64,000 nt of DNA, from the NCBI GenBank assembly GCA_038131595.1, contig JAYPPR010000008.1, positions 1,612,001 through 1,676,000 of the forward strand. Direction: 5' to 3'. Position 1 is the first letter of the stretch. Each line of letters starts with the position of its first letter. Positions 26,966 to 36,692 of this stretch are shown here, piece by piece. The position numbers were made by a program, and so were the translations under genes. The DNA is from UBA9926 sp038131595 (GTDB lineage Bacteria > Pseudomonadota > Gammaproteobacteria > Pseudomonadales > Azotimanducaceae). Under the pieces are notes generated by a model. The model was not told where the DNA came from. It searched no databases and saw nothing but the letters and a program-made list of their open reading frames with translations.

Positions 26966-27751
26966 TTAGCCTACCCTGCGACCACCATCCACTGGGATGA
27001 TCTGCCCAGTAATGTAGTCACTGCTCGCAAGAAACTCCGCGACTTCGGCGATGTGGACCGGGCTACCTATGGTTGCAAGCGGAACGCGAGCCAAAATCGA
27101 ATCAAGGAGTGCAGATTCCTCGATCGCTGCGCTGGATTGAGGGGCGTCCTGCGGTACATAGGGTTCGGCGCTTGCCGCTATCGATGGCGGAAGAATCGCT
27201 CCAAGCGCGATGCCGTTGACGCGGTGGGCAGGCGCAAGATCTAAAGCAAGTGACCGAGTCATCATGGCGAGCCCCGCTTTGGTCGCTGAATAAACGCTGT
27301 AGTTGGGTAGCGGTCGATCACCAAAAATATCGCACAAAAAAATCAGATTCGCCCGAGCGGATAGCATGTTCAGCAGAGCCTGCGTTAGGAAAAAAGGCGC
27401 TTTCAAATTAGTACTCATCAAGTGTTCCCACGACGATTCCGTGGTGGTGCTGAGCGGAGTAGGTGAGAACTGAGCCGCATTGTGGATGACTAAATCAAGC
27501 GGCCATTCTAGATCGGTCACCGCCTTTGCAAGGGCTTCGATTTGGTCAATCGTACCGAGGTCGGCCGAAAAGGCTCGTGCAGAATCCTGACGTTTACTGT
27601 TTAGCCGCTGTGTCAGTTGGTCCGCAGCGTCTCTTGAGGTGTGGTAGTGAATAATGACTCGCCAGCCCAAGTCGTGGAAGTGGTTCACAAGAGCCTGCCC
27701 AATTCTTTGGGCTCCCCCGGTGATCAATGCGGTTTTTTGGTCATTGCTCAC
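26966..27751 (-). CDS. SDR oxidoreductase, pteridine reductase/FolM-like
   Basis: 261-residue short-chain dehydrogenase. The nucleotide loop is TGGAQRIG, with Arg in the T-G-x-x-x-R-x-G form seen in pteridine reductases and FolM (dihydromonapterin reductase) rather than the usual T-G-x-x-x-G-I-G. Other blocks: HNAAQFSPTP, catalytic YSVYSATKAG and GQIIPVDGGRRVG. A role in reducing dihydropterins/dihydrofolate is therefore likely but not proven. The start is a GTG at 27751 overlapping the cca stop (GTGA), so it is translated with cca. Confidence 0.8.
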   Translation of the reverse strand: MSNDQKTALITGGAQRIGQALVNHFHDLGWRVIIHYHTSRDAADQLTQRLNSKRQDSARAFSADLGTIDQIEALAKAVTDLEWPLDLVIHNAAQFSPTPLSTTTESSWEHLMSTNLKAPFFLTQALLNMLSARANLIFLCDIFGDRPLPNYSVYSATKAGLAMMTRSLALDLAPAHRVNGIALGAILPPSIAASAEPYVPQDAPQSSAAIEESALLDSILARVPLATIGSPVHIAEVAEFLASSDYITGQIIPVDGGRRVG

Positions 27752-28845
27752 TCAGAGTGACTCTGAATCATTGCGTCAGCGATTCGGCTTCGCTGCATCG
27801 CCTCGATTTGTGCGGGTCGATCTGAGCCTGCTCCTAAGCTGCCTGTTTCAATCGGCATCAAAAGCGCTTCGAGGGCGCGGTTCCATTGTTTAGCGAGCGG
27901 TGTCCAGCTGGGACCGTGGTTGTGAATACTGCTCGCGATGAGTAAGAGTGTAGTAAACCGATCAGGGCGACGCCGAGCGTCCGTTGACTTCAAGGTGTCA
28001 AAGACAACGCCAGGATCGAGTGGCCCAGGTGCCGCGATCAATCGCGCGAAGTGATTCGAGAGTTTGGCCAAGGCCGCCCATTCTTTCGGTAGGCCGAGTT
28101 GGGAAAAAGTGAGGTCGCTGGAAACCGCTGCTTCGCCCTCTGCAGCGAGGCGGGCGAAGCGGACCAGTGGCTCTGTTGGTTCGAAATTGTCGAGCACGCC
28201 AAAGTTGATGGTCGCCCAACCTGGAAAGAGATCAGGTAGGGCACCGATGTCTCCCAGTGTTTGAAAAAAAAGCGCTGGCTTTGGCGTCGCGAGCGCTTTG
28301 TTTAGCTCGATGAAAATCCGCTCTTGTGTCAGCGCGGCCAAGCTGCCTTGACGAACGATCGTTCGGCAACGATCGAGCGTGTCCGCTGCGATTGTGAAAT
28401 TAAATGGACTGAGTTGTGCTTTAAACCTCGCAAGTCGAAGCACCCGCAGTGGATCCTCATCAAAAGCGGGTGATACATGTCGTAATAGGCGGCGCGCAAG
28501 GTCCGCTTGTCCGCCATAAGGGTCGATCAAATGACCTTCGTTATCTTGCGCGATGGCATTAATCGTAAGATCTCGCCGTTTTAAGTCGTCTTCCAGGCTG
28601 ACGTCCTCGGCCGTGTGAAACTCGAAATCTCCGTAACCCGGTCCTGTGCTGCGCTCCAGGCGGGCGAGGGCATATTCTTCTTTCGTGTCTGGATGTAAGA
28701 ACACGGGGAAAAACTGACCGACCGCCGTGAATCCATTAGCGACCATCGACTCAGGAGACTCTCCAACCACCACCCAGTCTCGCTCCTTGGGATCGAGTCC
28801 AAGGAGGCGATCTCTGACTGCACCGCCGACTAAGTAGCTGTTCAC
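27748..28845 (-). CDS. cca: CCA-adding tRNA nucleotidyltransferase, without HD domain
   Basis: Adds or repairs the 3' CCA of tRNAs with CTP and ATP. 365 residues, close to the E. coli enzyme over the first 230: YLVGGAVRDRLLGL, KERDWVVVG (metal acidic pair), EEYALARLE, LEDDLKRRDLTINAIA, DPYGGQADL, RHVSPAFDEDPLRVLRLARF. The C-terminal HD phosphohydrolase domain of the 412-residue E. coli protein is absent, so this is the nucleotidyltransferase-only form. Follows apaH by 40 bp. Confidence 0.94.
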   Translation of the reverse strand: MNSYLVGGAVRDRLLGLDPKERDWVVVGESPESMVANGFTAVGQFFPVFLHPDTKEEYALARLERSTGPGYGDFEFHTAEDVSLEDDLKRRDLTINAIAQDNEGHLIDPYGGQADLARRLLRHVSPAFDEDPLRVLRLARFKAQLSPFNFTIAADTLDRCRTIVRQGSLAALTQERIFIELNKALATPKPALFFQTLGDIGALPDLFPGWATINFGVLDNFEPTEPLVRFARLAAEGEAAVSSDLTFSQLGLPKEWAALAKLSNHFARLIAAPGPLDPGVVFDTLKSTDARRRPDRFTTLLLIASSIHNHGPSWTPLAKQWNRALEALLMPIETGSLGAGSDRPAQIEAMQRSRIADAMIQSHSE

Positions 28846-28885
28846 TTTCGACTGACCTTTACGATAATCATTGTGGGTAAATCAG

Positions 28886-29692
28886 TTAATTGGCTAGCGC
28901 GACCTGGCTAAAGACGTGTCCGTCCTCTAGTCGCACGGCCGTCAATGCACGGCCCCAAACGCATCCTGTATCGAGCCCATAGAGCGTTGGTTCAAACACG
29001 CCTTCAAGCGTCGCCCAGTGCCCAAAACAGATCGTCCAATCTTCAAGCGTTGGGTGCCGCCGCTCGAACCAGGGCGAGAAACCTGCCGGTGAGGTCAATG
29101 CTTTGTGAGCAAACTCCAGCTGACCAGGGTGCGAATAGTAGCGCATCCTAGTCAGACAGTTCGTGGCGAGTCTGAGGCGGTCCGGAAAGTTCATGTCGGC
29201 TTGCCAGTTGCTTGGCTCGTTGCCGTACATGGCGTCAAAGAAGGATGCTCGCAACTCTGGATCCTGCAAGTGCTGGTGGATCACGTCGGCCCAGTGAAGC
29301 GCGTCTTCGAGGCTCCACATCGCGGGCAGACCAGCGTGCACCATCACGGCGCGTAGCGCATCATTTTTATGAAGTAATGGCTGACCCATTAAAAAATCAG
29401 TGAACGCGTCACGTTGAGGGTGATGGAGAATGTCGTCGATCGTGTCACCACGATGGGGAGATTTGACTCCCTCGGTCACCGCGAGAAAGTGGAGATCGTG
29501 ATTGCCCAGTACGCAGAATGCATTGGGTAGATCCATTAGCAAAGTGAGCGTGTCGACGTTGTTTGGTCCTCTGTTGATGAGATCACCAGCAAACCACAAC
29601 TCATCAGCGATGGGGTCCGGGTCAATCTGCTCGAGAAGTGCCGCTAGCTCGCCATAGCACCCTTGAATGTCTCCAAACACATAGGTGCTCAT
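28886..29692 (-). CDS. apaH: Symmetrical bis(5'-nucleosyl)-tetraphosphatase
   Basis: Cleaves Ap4A to two ADP; a metallophosphatase of the PPP fold. 268 residues: VFGDIQGCYGEL (metal-binding D-x-Q/H), FAGDLINRGPNNVDTL, CVLGNHDLHFLAV and VHAGLPAMW, WCFGHWATLEG-like late His motif (ICFGHWATLEG) and GLDTGCVWG. The ATG overlaps the rsmA stop (ATGA). apaG, usually between rsmA and apaH, is missing. Confidence 0.96.
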   Translation of the reverse strand: MSTYVFGDIQGCYGELAALLEQIDPDPIADELWFAGDLINRGPNNVDTLTLLMDLPNAFCVLGNHDLHFLAVTEGVKSPHRGDTIDDILHHPQRDAFTDFLMGQPLLHKNDALRAVMVHAGLPAMWSLEDALHWADVIHQHLQDPELRASFFDAMYGNEPSNWQADMNFPDRLRLATNCLTRMRYYSHPGQLEFAHKALTSPAGFSPWFERRHPTLEDWTICFGHWATLEGVFEPTLYGLDTGCVWGRALTAVRLEDGHVFSQVALAN

Positions 29693-30471
29693 GTGCGTGG
29701 CTCCACAGGCCCTGTCTCGCTGAGAAGAATCGATAATTGAGCGTAGGTTAAAGGGTCAAGGGTCTCCGCCCGTGCCGCAGGATCTACGCCGGCTGTCAGC
29801 AAAGCGGTTTCGGAAAACAAGTGTTTCAAGCTGTTGCGGAGCGTTTTTCGGCGCTGTCCAAATGCAGCGGTGAGGATCAAATGCAAACCGTCGGCATGAA
29901 AGGGCGCGCGCTGCTCATAAGGGATGGGGGTGAGTACCGTGACAGCGGAGTCTACTTTAGGCGCTGGCCAAAAAGCGCTCGGGGGAACAGATAAGGCATG
30001 AGCGACTTGGCACTTAAGCTGTGTCACAACGCTTAGCCTGCCATAGGCTTTGGTATGGGTTTGGGCTGAGAGTCGATCGACGACCTCCTTCTGGAACATG
30101 AAGATCATCTGATCAATGTGGTCGAGTTGGTCAAGCAGATGCATGAGCAACGGAGTTGAAATGTTGTAGGGCAGATTGCCAACCACGGTGAGTGGAGTGG
30201 GTAAGTCATCCAGCCGAAGTTGTAAGGCGTCCTGCTGAAGGATCGTCGCGGTTCTAGGTAGTAGTGCTTCAAGACCGCGGATCAGGTCTCTATCCAGTTC
30301 GACCACCGTCATCGAGGGGTCGATTCGACACAACTCCGTAGTCAGCGCGCCCTGACCGGGACCAATTTCGAGAATGTGCAGGCCGTCCTTGATGGGAACG
30401 AGCCCAACAATGTCACCGATGATCAGCGGATCCTGGAGGAAATTTTGACCGAAACGTTTTTTGGCTCGCAT
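29689..30471 (-). CDS. rsmA: 16S rRNA (adenine-1518/1519-N6) dimethyltransferase
   Basis: Dimethylates two adjacent adenosines in the 3' hairpin of 16S rRNA, a late step of 30S maturation. 260 residues: RAKKRFGQNFLQDP, SAM loop EIGPGQGALT, VELDRDLI, and the catalytic NLPYNIST. C-terminal helical domain AAFGQRRKTLRNSL. Coupled to pdxA (TAATG) and apaH (ATGA). Confidence 0.97.
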   Translation of the reverse strand: MRAKKRFGQNFLQDPLIIGDIVGLVPIKDGLHILEIGPGQGALTTELCRIDPSMTVVELDRDLIRGLEALLPRTATILQQDALQLRLDDLPTPLTVVGNLPYNISTPLLMHLLDQLDHIDQMIFMFQKEVVDRLSAQTHTKAYGRLSVVTQLKCQVAHALSVPPSAFWPAPKVDSAVTVLTPIPYEQRAPFHADGLHLILTAAFGQRRKTLRNSLKHLFSETALLTAGVDPAARAETLDPLTYAQLSILLSETGPVEPRT

Positions 30472-31478
30472 TAGGTCAGTGGGCTAATGGGTTGGCTGAG
30501 TTCCGCAGCCATTTGAATCGCTCGGCTGAGGCTTTGGTCTGAAGCGAGACCGGTGCCTGCAAGATCGGCTGCAGTGCCGTGATCAACCGAAGTTCGAATG
30601 AAGGGCAGTCCAAGCGTGATGTTGACGGCCTCGCCAAACCCGGCGTACTTGAGTACCGGTAGTCCTTGATCGTGATACATCGCGATAATCGCGTCGTAGT
30701 CCGCGATCCTTTGTGGGGTTAGCAGTGTATCGGCCGGTAGCGGATTAGAGAGGTTCATCCCCTCTCTGCGTAACTTCTCGATAACGGGCCCAAGCACCTC
30801 GATTTCCTCGCGGCCAAGATAGCCGTTCTCGCCGGCGTGTGGGTTCACGCCACAAATCCCGAGGCGAGGCGATTTGCTTTTAAATAGCGACCGGAGGCTT
30901 TGATCGGTGATTCGTAAGGTGGTCTCAAAAGACTCTTCCGTGATCGCTGCCGGTACGGCGTGGAGCGGTAGGTGGGTGGTCACGAGCGCGACTCGGAAGG
31001 ACCCTGCAGCGAGCATCATGACAACGCGCGAGATGCCGGCGCGCGCTGCAATCCATTCAGTATGTCCGCTGAAAGCGATGCCTGCCTCGTTGAATGCCGC
31101 TTTGTTGACAGGCCCAGTGACCCAGGCGGACGCGTTGCCTCCCTCGCAAAGATCAAAGGCGGCCTCGAGACACGCTAGGACATAGGGCGCCGAATGCGCA
31201 GTGATGACACCTGGCGTGATGCGGTGCGCGCAGGTGACCGGCCAAACATTAAGCGCCCCTTGAAGCCGATCGGTGATGCTTGTCATGACGTGGATGGTGC
31301 ACTCGGTAGAGAGTGTCTGAGCCCGATCGGCGAGGACGCTCGGGTCGCAAACGAAGATGCAGTCGGATGAATGCGGATCCGATGCAGCTATGCTGATTGA
31401 GATATCAGGGCCGATTCCTGCGGGATCCCCAGGGGTGACAACAATCGGGCGGTTAGCTTCTGATTTCGACAAAGGCAT
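30471..31478 (-). CDS. pdxA: 4-hydroxythreonine-4-phosphate dehydrogenase
   Basis: NAD-dependent step of the DXP-dependent pyridoxal phosphate pathway. 335 residues from the ATG at 31478 (CCGAGAAG just upstream), which lies inside the end of surA; a further 14-residue extension would run deeper into surA and is unlikely. Motifs: VTPGDPAGIGPDI, GPVNKAAFNEAGIAFSGHTE (substrate and first metal His), GICGVNPHAGENGYLG and MYHDQGLPVLKYAGF (metal His), and VDHGTAADLAG. Confidence 0.95.
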   Translation of the reverse strand: MPLSKSEANRPIVVTPGDPAGIGPDISISIAASDPHSSDCIFVCDPSVLADRAQTLSTECTIHVMTSITDRLQGALNVWPVTCAHRITPGVITAHSAPYVLACLEAAFDLCEGGNASAWVTGPVNKAAFNEAGIAFSGHTEWIAARAGISRVVMMLAAGSFRVALVTTHLPLHAVPAAITEESFETTLRITDQSLRSLFKSKSPRLGICGVNPHAGENGYLGREEIEVLGPVIEKLRREGMNLSNPLPADTLLTPQRIADYDAIIAMYHDQGLPVLKYAGFGEAVNITLGLPFIRTSVDHGTAADLAGTGLASDQSLSRAIQMAAELSQPISPLT

Positions 31479-32742
31479 CTTCTCGGATTTCGCGGACCCA
31501 ATTATCCACCTCTTCCTCAAAGGACTGGTTGCGCAGATAGTTTTCGACTTGATTACGTTTGAACATGTCGCTGAAGTCTTCGACGCGCTTACCAGTCACT
31601 TCAAGAAAGTGAAATCCAAAATCACTTTGAAACACTGGACTCACAACGCCTTCCTCGGTCCCTCGCATCATCGACGCAAACGCAGGGACGAATTCGCGAC
31701 CTGTGTTCCACCCGAGATCGCCGCCACTTAATGCTGAGCCGGGATCCTCTGAGTACAGCCGAGCGACTTCGCCAAAATCACGGCCAGCGACGATCTCACC
31801 GCGCAGGTCTTCTGCGAGTTGCCTCGCTTCTTCCAAACTTCGTATTTCGTTCGGCTTGATTAGTACGTGTCTAACACGGGTTTGATCGATGAGGCCCTCA
31901 GCTGTCGCGCCACGCCGCTGAATCATTTTAATGATATGAAACCCCGAGCTACTTCGAATGGGCCCTTTGACTTCTTCCACCGACATATCAACGGCGATGT
32001 CTGCAAAGAGCGTAGGCAAGGCGCTCGGCTTTCGCCATCCTAGGTCGCCGCCCTCAAGGGCGTTTGATCCGGCCGATTTTTCCATGGCCAATGACTGGAA
32101 GTTTGAACCTGTAGCCAGTGCCTCGATAATGGCGTCTGCCTCAGCCTTCGCAGCGTTGACCGAATCACTGCTGGTGCCTCCTTTGAAGGGGATGAGTATG
32201 TGGCCCACTCGAAATTCATCTGCCGTCAATTCCTGACCTGCTTCGGTGGCCAAAAAGTCGTCAATTTCGTTGGTGCTGATCTCAATTCGTGAGTTCATCA
32301 CGCCCTGTTGGACGCGTCCAATCATGATCTCTTGTTCCACCTGCCGTCGCATGTCGTTGTACGATAGGCCGTCTTGCTCAATGGCTTGACGAAATTGATC
32401 GAGGCTCATCTGGTTTTGTTCGGCGATACGGCGCATCGCATCGTTTAACTCAGCGTCACTAATTCGGATGCCCGCTCGCCTAGCCACCTGAAGCTGAAGC
32501 TTCTCGACGATGAGACGTTCGATAATTTGTTCTCTGAGCGCATCATCTGGCGGCAGGGACGCTGGATTCGCTGCCTGGGCCTTAATCGTTGCCAGGCGGT
32601 TCTCAATCTCAGACCGAGCGATAATGTCGTCATCAACGATGGCGGCTATTTCATCCATGACGATGGGGGCCGCCTGCGTCCAAGAAGCAAAGAACGCGAG
32701 CAAAACGAGCGCGCTGCGCGCAGCCGTAAAGAAATTCTCCAT
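31453..32742 (-). CDS. surA: Periplasmic chaperone and peptidyl-prolyl isomerase SurA
   Basis: Escorts outer-membrane proteins through the periplasm. 429 residues: signal peptide with cleavage near ASWTQA-APIV, SurA N-terminal chaperone domain (about 25-170; VMDEIAAIVDDDIIARSEIE), two parvulin domains (about 175-275 and 285-385) with the paired GGDLGW signatures, and a C-terminal helix that closes the chaperone core. Its main client LptD is encoded just upstream. Confidence 0.95.
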   Translation of the reverse strand: MENFFTAARSALVLLAFFASWTQAAPIVMDEIAAIVDDDIIARSEIENRLATIKAQAANPASLPPDDALREQIIERLIVEKLQLQVARRAGIRISDAELNDAMRRIAEQNQMSLDQFRQAIEQDGLSYNDMRRQVEQEIMIGRVQQGVMNSRIEISTNEIDDFLATEAGQELTADEFRVGHILIPFKGGTSSDSVNAAKAEADAIIEALATGSNFQSLAMEKSAGSNALEGGDLGWRKPSALPTLFADIAVDMSVEEVKGPIRSSSGFHIIKMIQRRGATAEGLIDQTRVRHVLIKPNEIRSLEEARQLAEDLRGEIVAGRDFGEVARLYSEDPGSALSGGDLGWNTGREFVPAFASMMRGTEEGVVSPVFQSDFGFHFLEVTGKRVEDFSDMFKRNQVENYLRNQSFEEEVDNWVREIREDAFVEIRS

Positions 32743-32839
32743 GGTTGACTCTCAGAGATACCCTCAAAAATGCGTATTGTATGTGATCGGCAGCCCAAAT
32801 GGGTACGCCCTATTTCGCATGCATTAATCATGGACGAAT

Positions 32840-32880
32840 GCTAGGGGGCAAACGCTAGGAGGTTTTGCTAGGGATGAATG
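32840..32880. repeat. 13-14-bp tandem repeat (GCTAGG units)
   Basis: Three adjoining units: GCTAGGGGGCAAAC, GCTAGGAGGTTTT and GCTAGGGATGAATG. About 100 bp upstream of the surA start. Confidence 0.6.
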
Positions 32881-32968
32881 AGAGGACGTTGACTCACTGA
32901 GTGGATTGCTCTGCCATCTTATTCAGATCAGTTTTTGAATGATGGCTCGAGGGTGATAACAAATGACC

Positions 32969-33024
32969 GCTTTTGGTTCCTAGCTTTTGGTAGCTAACTT
33001 TTGGTTGCAAGCTATCGGTCACTA
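32969..33024. repeat. 14-bp tandem repeat (GCTTTTGGT units)
   Basis: Four consecutive 14-bp units: GCTTTTGGTTCCTA, GCTTTTGGTAGCTA, ACTTTTGGTTGCAA and GCTATCGGTCACTA, with a fifth beginning GCTGAG. Lies 50 bp past the lptD stop, before surA. Confidence 0.75.
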
Positions 33025-33072
33025 GCTGAGCCGCCGTGGCTTAAGTGAACACGGCCGCTGAACGAGCCCCTT

Positions 33073-35376
33073 TTAGAATGCGGGAAATGAACGGGATAAC
33101 ACCTTGCCAATGCCGTTACCGAAGGAAGTTAGGCCTTTTAGTTCCACTTCAAGGAAGATCCCTCTTCGAGGTTGTTCTTTAAAGAAGAAAGTCTTGCTAT
33201 CGGGGTCAAGGCTCAGCTTTGGATCACTGAATTGCCGGTAGGCGATCGAAAATCGGGTGCAGCAGGAGTCGAGTTCTAAGCCGGCGATGCTTTCAACTTG
33301 CCGATCTAACGTATGATTTTTGCTCCACATTCCTATCACACTCCACTGATTACCGAGCGGAATGCGAGTGGCGATTTGGCTCAAGGTCACTCGCTGATCC
33401 TCGCTACCGGTCCAATCACCGAGGGTACGCTTTCGGCTGATATGTTGGATAGACAGTGACCCTCGGTCCGCCCAGCGAAACGACATATCGAAAAATTGGT
33501 TCAGTGGGCTCGAATCTCCCGGTCGCCATTCAAGCTGCACGAGTGTGTTTAAGCGTGCGCTGGGTGACCACTCTGTGGATAGATAGACGGGAGAACGATG
33601 CCGATTTAGAGGATTGTCTTCCGTGAAGGTTGGATCAAAAAAGCGTTGACCCACTTCGACAACGAGTGACTGACGACCATCGGCTAGGTCTTGGGTCCAG
33701 TTGACCCCTAGGCTGCCGCGCAGGCCTGTCTCTATAGGATCAAGCCCAGAATATCCGGTTCGATCAAACAAATTACCGATGTCGGGCTCCAGAGACGCTG
33801 AATCAAGGGCAAAATCGGCGTTCCGTGCTTTACCGGAGTAGGCAATGAGCAACCTCGGTGTGAGCGTTGCGGTACCGCGGGCTTTGGTGGTCCTGTCAAA
33901 AAAAAGGCCCGAATCGAACGAGATCTCAGGACGTGTGACGGAAACGTCGCGCGTGCCCCCATCGATCAGATCCTCCTCATAGCGATGATGCGTGACGCCA
34001 AACTGGGTGGTGGTGTATCCCCAAGAGGGTGACCAGGTACGCTCCATATTCAGTTGAACGCGTTGTCTTTTGACGGTCTCATCTGCTTGCTCGAGTGTCT
34101 CTCGTTTGAATTCTGTCCATTGCGCAGTGGATTGAAATTGCCATTTTCCCAGCCGGGCTTCCTGACCGATGTAGATGTTGGGTTGACGCTCAAACGTGTC
34201 GAGTACCTGGGAAAGGAGCCCCTGGTAGCGCTGAACTTCGATACCGCCATAGAACCCGCCCTGCGTAAACCTCACGCCCGCATATTGGGGTAGCGCGGAC
34301 AAGAGTCTTGTATCCAGTGGGTTGGTCTGCTGCGTTAGACCAAGGGCCTCTCCGCCTAACTGAAGCGGACTCATGAAGTCGCGCAAATGCTCCTCACTCG
34401 ATGCGCGAGTGAAATTAATTTGGGTTTGAACCGCAGACCATGTACCCAAATGATGGATCGCTGATAGCCATCGTTTCTCATCAAGACCTGCGCGCTCATA
34501 GTTTTCGTCTCTCTGGATGTACTCACCATAAAAGCGTTCCTCATGATGCTGGCCTTTGTTCCTTAACTCTCCCATCCATAGCGTGCCCCGGTTGCTCATG
34601 ACTCGCGCGCCGGCTGTCGCGTCACGTTGTGGGTGAAGGTTGAAGTAGTACTGAAGCTCTGTGGTCGCGCCGTCTCTACTATCGTTGGTAATGTCCGGTG
34701 GAAGGAAACCTGACTGCCGCTTTTGACCGGTGGGAATCTTGATATAGGGAATGTAGAGCGCCGGCACGCCTTTAAGGCGCAGCGTTGAACGCTTTGCGAC
34801 CAAAGTGGACTGCTCAGTATTGGTTGTGAGCGATTCAATGCTGAGCGACCAGGGTGGCGAAGGAGAGGGGCAGAACGTGACAGCGCCGTTCGTTAGGGAT
34901 ATCGCGCCATCACCGTAGAGCTGAAGGGTTTCGACTTGGCCTTGCAATCCTGAGCGTTGTCTAAACGCCGCTCGCTGAATGAGTCCCTCACCCGATAGCA
35001 GTTGTCCTTCTGCCCGCTCACCCTCGACACACAGCACTTCGTCCTGGATAACAACCTGATCCTCAAGAATGAGAGCGTTCCGTTCTAAGTCTAATTCGGC
35101 TCGGCCGGCGCTAAAGACCCTATCTAATCCATTAACGCGAACGTCTCCCTCAAAACGGGCCTTGGTCCCGGGTTCGATTTCGGCACCGAACGCGCTGATC
35201 ATCGTCTCTGCCGTTGACGGCGCAGACCAATTGGCCGCCTCTGCTGAGCAAGACTGCTGTGCCGAGAACGCTGGCGTCATGATGGTGGCTGCCAGCACGG
35301 TGAATAAACGGGCGCATGCTGCAACTAATCGAGTCGCGCTGATCGAGTGCCAAGGGGTGGCTGTCTGAAGGATCAT
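33073..35376 (-). CDS. lptD: LPS-assembly protein LptD
   Basis: Outer-membrane beta-barrel that, with LptE, inserts lipopolysaccharide in the outer leaflet. 767 residues: signal peptide (about 1-39, ending near PAFSA), periplasmic beta-jellyroll (OstA domain, about 60-200), then a 26-strand barrel. The adjacent cysteine pair of the LptD disulfides is visible late as LDSCCTRFSIAYRQF, with partner cysteines near the N-terminus (QQSCSAE and the TFCPSP region). Opens the run lptD-surA-pdxA-rsmA-apaH-cca. Confidence 0.94.
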   Translation of the reverse strand: MILQTATPWHSISATRLVAACARLFTVLAATIMTPAFSAQQSCSAEAANWSAPSTAETMISAFGAEIEPGTKARFEGDVRVNGLDRVFSAGRAELDLERNALILEDQVVIQDEVLCVEGERAEGQLLSGEGLIQRAAFRQRSGLQGQVETLQLYGDGAISLTNGAVTFCPSPSPPWSLSIESLTTNTEQSTLVAKRSTLRLKGVPALYIPYIKIPTGQKRQSGFLPPDITNDSRDGATTELQYYFNLHPQRDATAGARVMSNRGTLWMGELRNKGQHHEERFYGEYIQRDENYERAGLDEKRWLSAIHHLGTWSAVQTQINFTRASSEEHLRDFMSPLQLGGEALGLTQQTNPLDTRLLSALPQYAGVRFTQGGFYGGIEVQRYQGLLSQVLDTFERQPNIYIGQEARLGKWQFQSTAQWTEFKRETLEQADETVKRQRVQLNMERTWSPSWGYTTTQFGVTHHRYEEDLIDGGTRDVSVTRPEISFDSGLFFDRTTKARGTATLTPRLLIAYSGKARNADFALDSASLEPDIGNLFDRTGYSGLDPIETGLRGSLGVNWTQDLADGRQSLVVEVGQRFFDPTFTEDNPLNRHRSPVYLSTEWSPSARLNTLVQLEWRPGDSSPLNQFFDMSFRWADRGSLSIQHISRKRTLGDWTGSEDQRVTLSQIATRIPLGNQWSVIGMWSKNHTLDRQVESIAGLELDSCCTRFSIAYRQFSDPKLSLDPDSKTFFFKEQPRRGIFLEVELKGLTSFGNGIGKVLSRSFPAF

Positions 35377-35414
35377 GAGCTTAGGCCTACCGCGTGATCA
35401 GATTACCGCGCCGA

Positions 35415-35450
35415 GCCGCGTTTTTGGTCGAAGCCGCGTTTTTGGTCGAT
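35415..35450. repeat. 18-bp tandem duplication in the lptD-amgK divergent region
   Basis: GCCGCGTTTTTGGTCGAA and GCCGCGTTTTTGGTCGAT are directly adjacent; a third, decayed copy begins GCCGCT at 35451. A short frame across it (35394-35621) translates to a repetitive peptide and is not credited as a gene. Confidence 0.75.
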
Positions 35451-35648
35451 GCCGCTGTCGTGTTTAAGGTGGGCAATGCACTGGACTCGTTTATGCCCCG
35501 CACGAGCGGCCTCAAATGCTCACGGAGGGCTATCATCAAGTTTGATCAATCGATCACCTCATCGCATTATTCATCTTTGGAATCCAGATTGCTAACTGGC
35601 TGGGTGACGAAAGGTTCGTGAGACACTGGCAGGGTTAGTATTGATCCG

Positions 35649-36692
35649 ATGAGCAATATTCATAGTCCACCTGATGCAGGAAGTGACCTTCGCCAAGTCC
35701 GATTGGCGGAGTGGGCCAACTCACTAACGGAAACCGTGAGCCATGACCAGGATAGGGCTTCGCTCGAAACGGTGTCAGATGATGCAAGTTTTCGCCGGTA
35801 CTTTCGGCTGAGGACAGATGCGGCAGTCATTGTCTTAATGGATGCGCCACCTGATAAGGAGCCCATCGCTCCGTTTCTCGATATTGGCAACCGATTGCTC
35901 GAATCGGGGTCCAGGAGCCCAAAGATCTTCGGCGCCGATCAGACGCTTGGATTTGTAGCGATGGAGGATTTTGGCAATCGTCAATTCGCCGAGGCGATTA
36001 GGGCATCGAACAAAGACCGAGACGATGCGTTTGATCGTGCTGCGCGCGCTTTAGCGCGATTTCAAAGGGTAGATACAAAAGCGTTGCCTATCTACTCCCG
36101 CAAACTGCTCATTGATGAAACGTCGCTGTATCCCGAGTGGTTCTTAACCCAGTACCTGGGATTGTCGCTCAGCGCGGATTTTTGGGACGAGTGGTCTTGT
36201 TTAAACGATTCACTGCTGGATTCCGCAATTGAGCAACCCCAGATGTTCGTCCACCGAGATTTCCACTCAAGAAATTTAATGATGCTGGATGACGGTGAGC
36301 TCGGCATATTAGATTTTCAAGACGGCGTAATCGGCCCTGTCACCTACGACTGGGTCTCGTTGCTGAGGGATTGTTACTTTCAGTATGAAGCCGACTTTGT
36401 CGACCTTCAGCTTGACCGGTTGATTGATCAGTTTGAGCGAGCGTCTGGTGATACCTTTAACCGTGGGTGCTGGCGACAGTGGTTCGATTGGATGGGCGTG
36501 CAGCGGCATCTCAAGTGCGCAGGCATCTTTGCCCGATTAGCGATACGGGACAACAAACCATCCTATCTGAGAGATATTCCTCGGGTGCTCGACCATCTCA
36601 TTCATGTGAGCAGTCAGTATTCAGCGCTTGAAGCACTGACGCGGCGCCTCGCCTCCGAGGTCAAACCGGCCATGGAAAAGGTGAACGCATGA
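35649..36692 (+). CDS. amgK: N-acetylmuramate/N-acetylglucosamine kinase
   Basis: Aminoglycoside-phosphotransferase-fold sugar kinase that makes MurNAc-1-phosphate in the fosfomycin-bypassing recycling route. 347 residues: N-lobe with SDDASFRRYFRL and VLMDAPPDKE, catalytic loop FVHRDFHSRNLMM (Asp and Asn), metal motif LGILDFQDGVIGP. Divergent from lptD and overlapping murU by ATGA, the arrangement seen in Pseudomonas. Confidence 0.92.
   Translation: MSNIHSPPDAGSDLRQVRLAEWANSLTETVSHDQDRASLETVSDDASFRRYFRLRTDAAVIVLMDAPPDKEPIAPFLDIGNRLLESGSRSPKIFGADQTLGFVAMEDFGNRQFAEAIRASNKDRDDAFDRAARALARFQRVDTKALPIYSRKLLIDETSLYPEWFLTQYLGLSLSADFWDEWSCLNDSLLDSAIEQPQMFVHRDFHSRNLMMLDDGELGILDFQDGVIGPVTYDWVSLLRDCYFQYEADFVDLQLDRLIDQFERASGDTFNRGCWRQWFDWMGVQRHLKCAGIFARLAIRDNKPSYLRDIPRVLDHLIHVSSQYSALEALTRRLASEVKPAMEKVNA

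Larger units (their letters stand above)
32743..33072. other. 330-bp lptD-surA spacer with two repeat arrays
   Basis: Non-coding by frame and composition. Holds two minisatellites listed separately (32840-32880 and 32969-33024). No clear terminator or promoter box was found. Confidence 0.5.

Noticed and set aside
35394..35621. 75-codon plus-strand frame in the lptD-amgK region
   Set aside because: It crosses the 18-bp duplication and yields a repetitive AAFLV peptide with no ribosome site.
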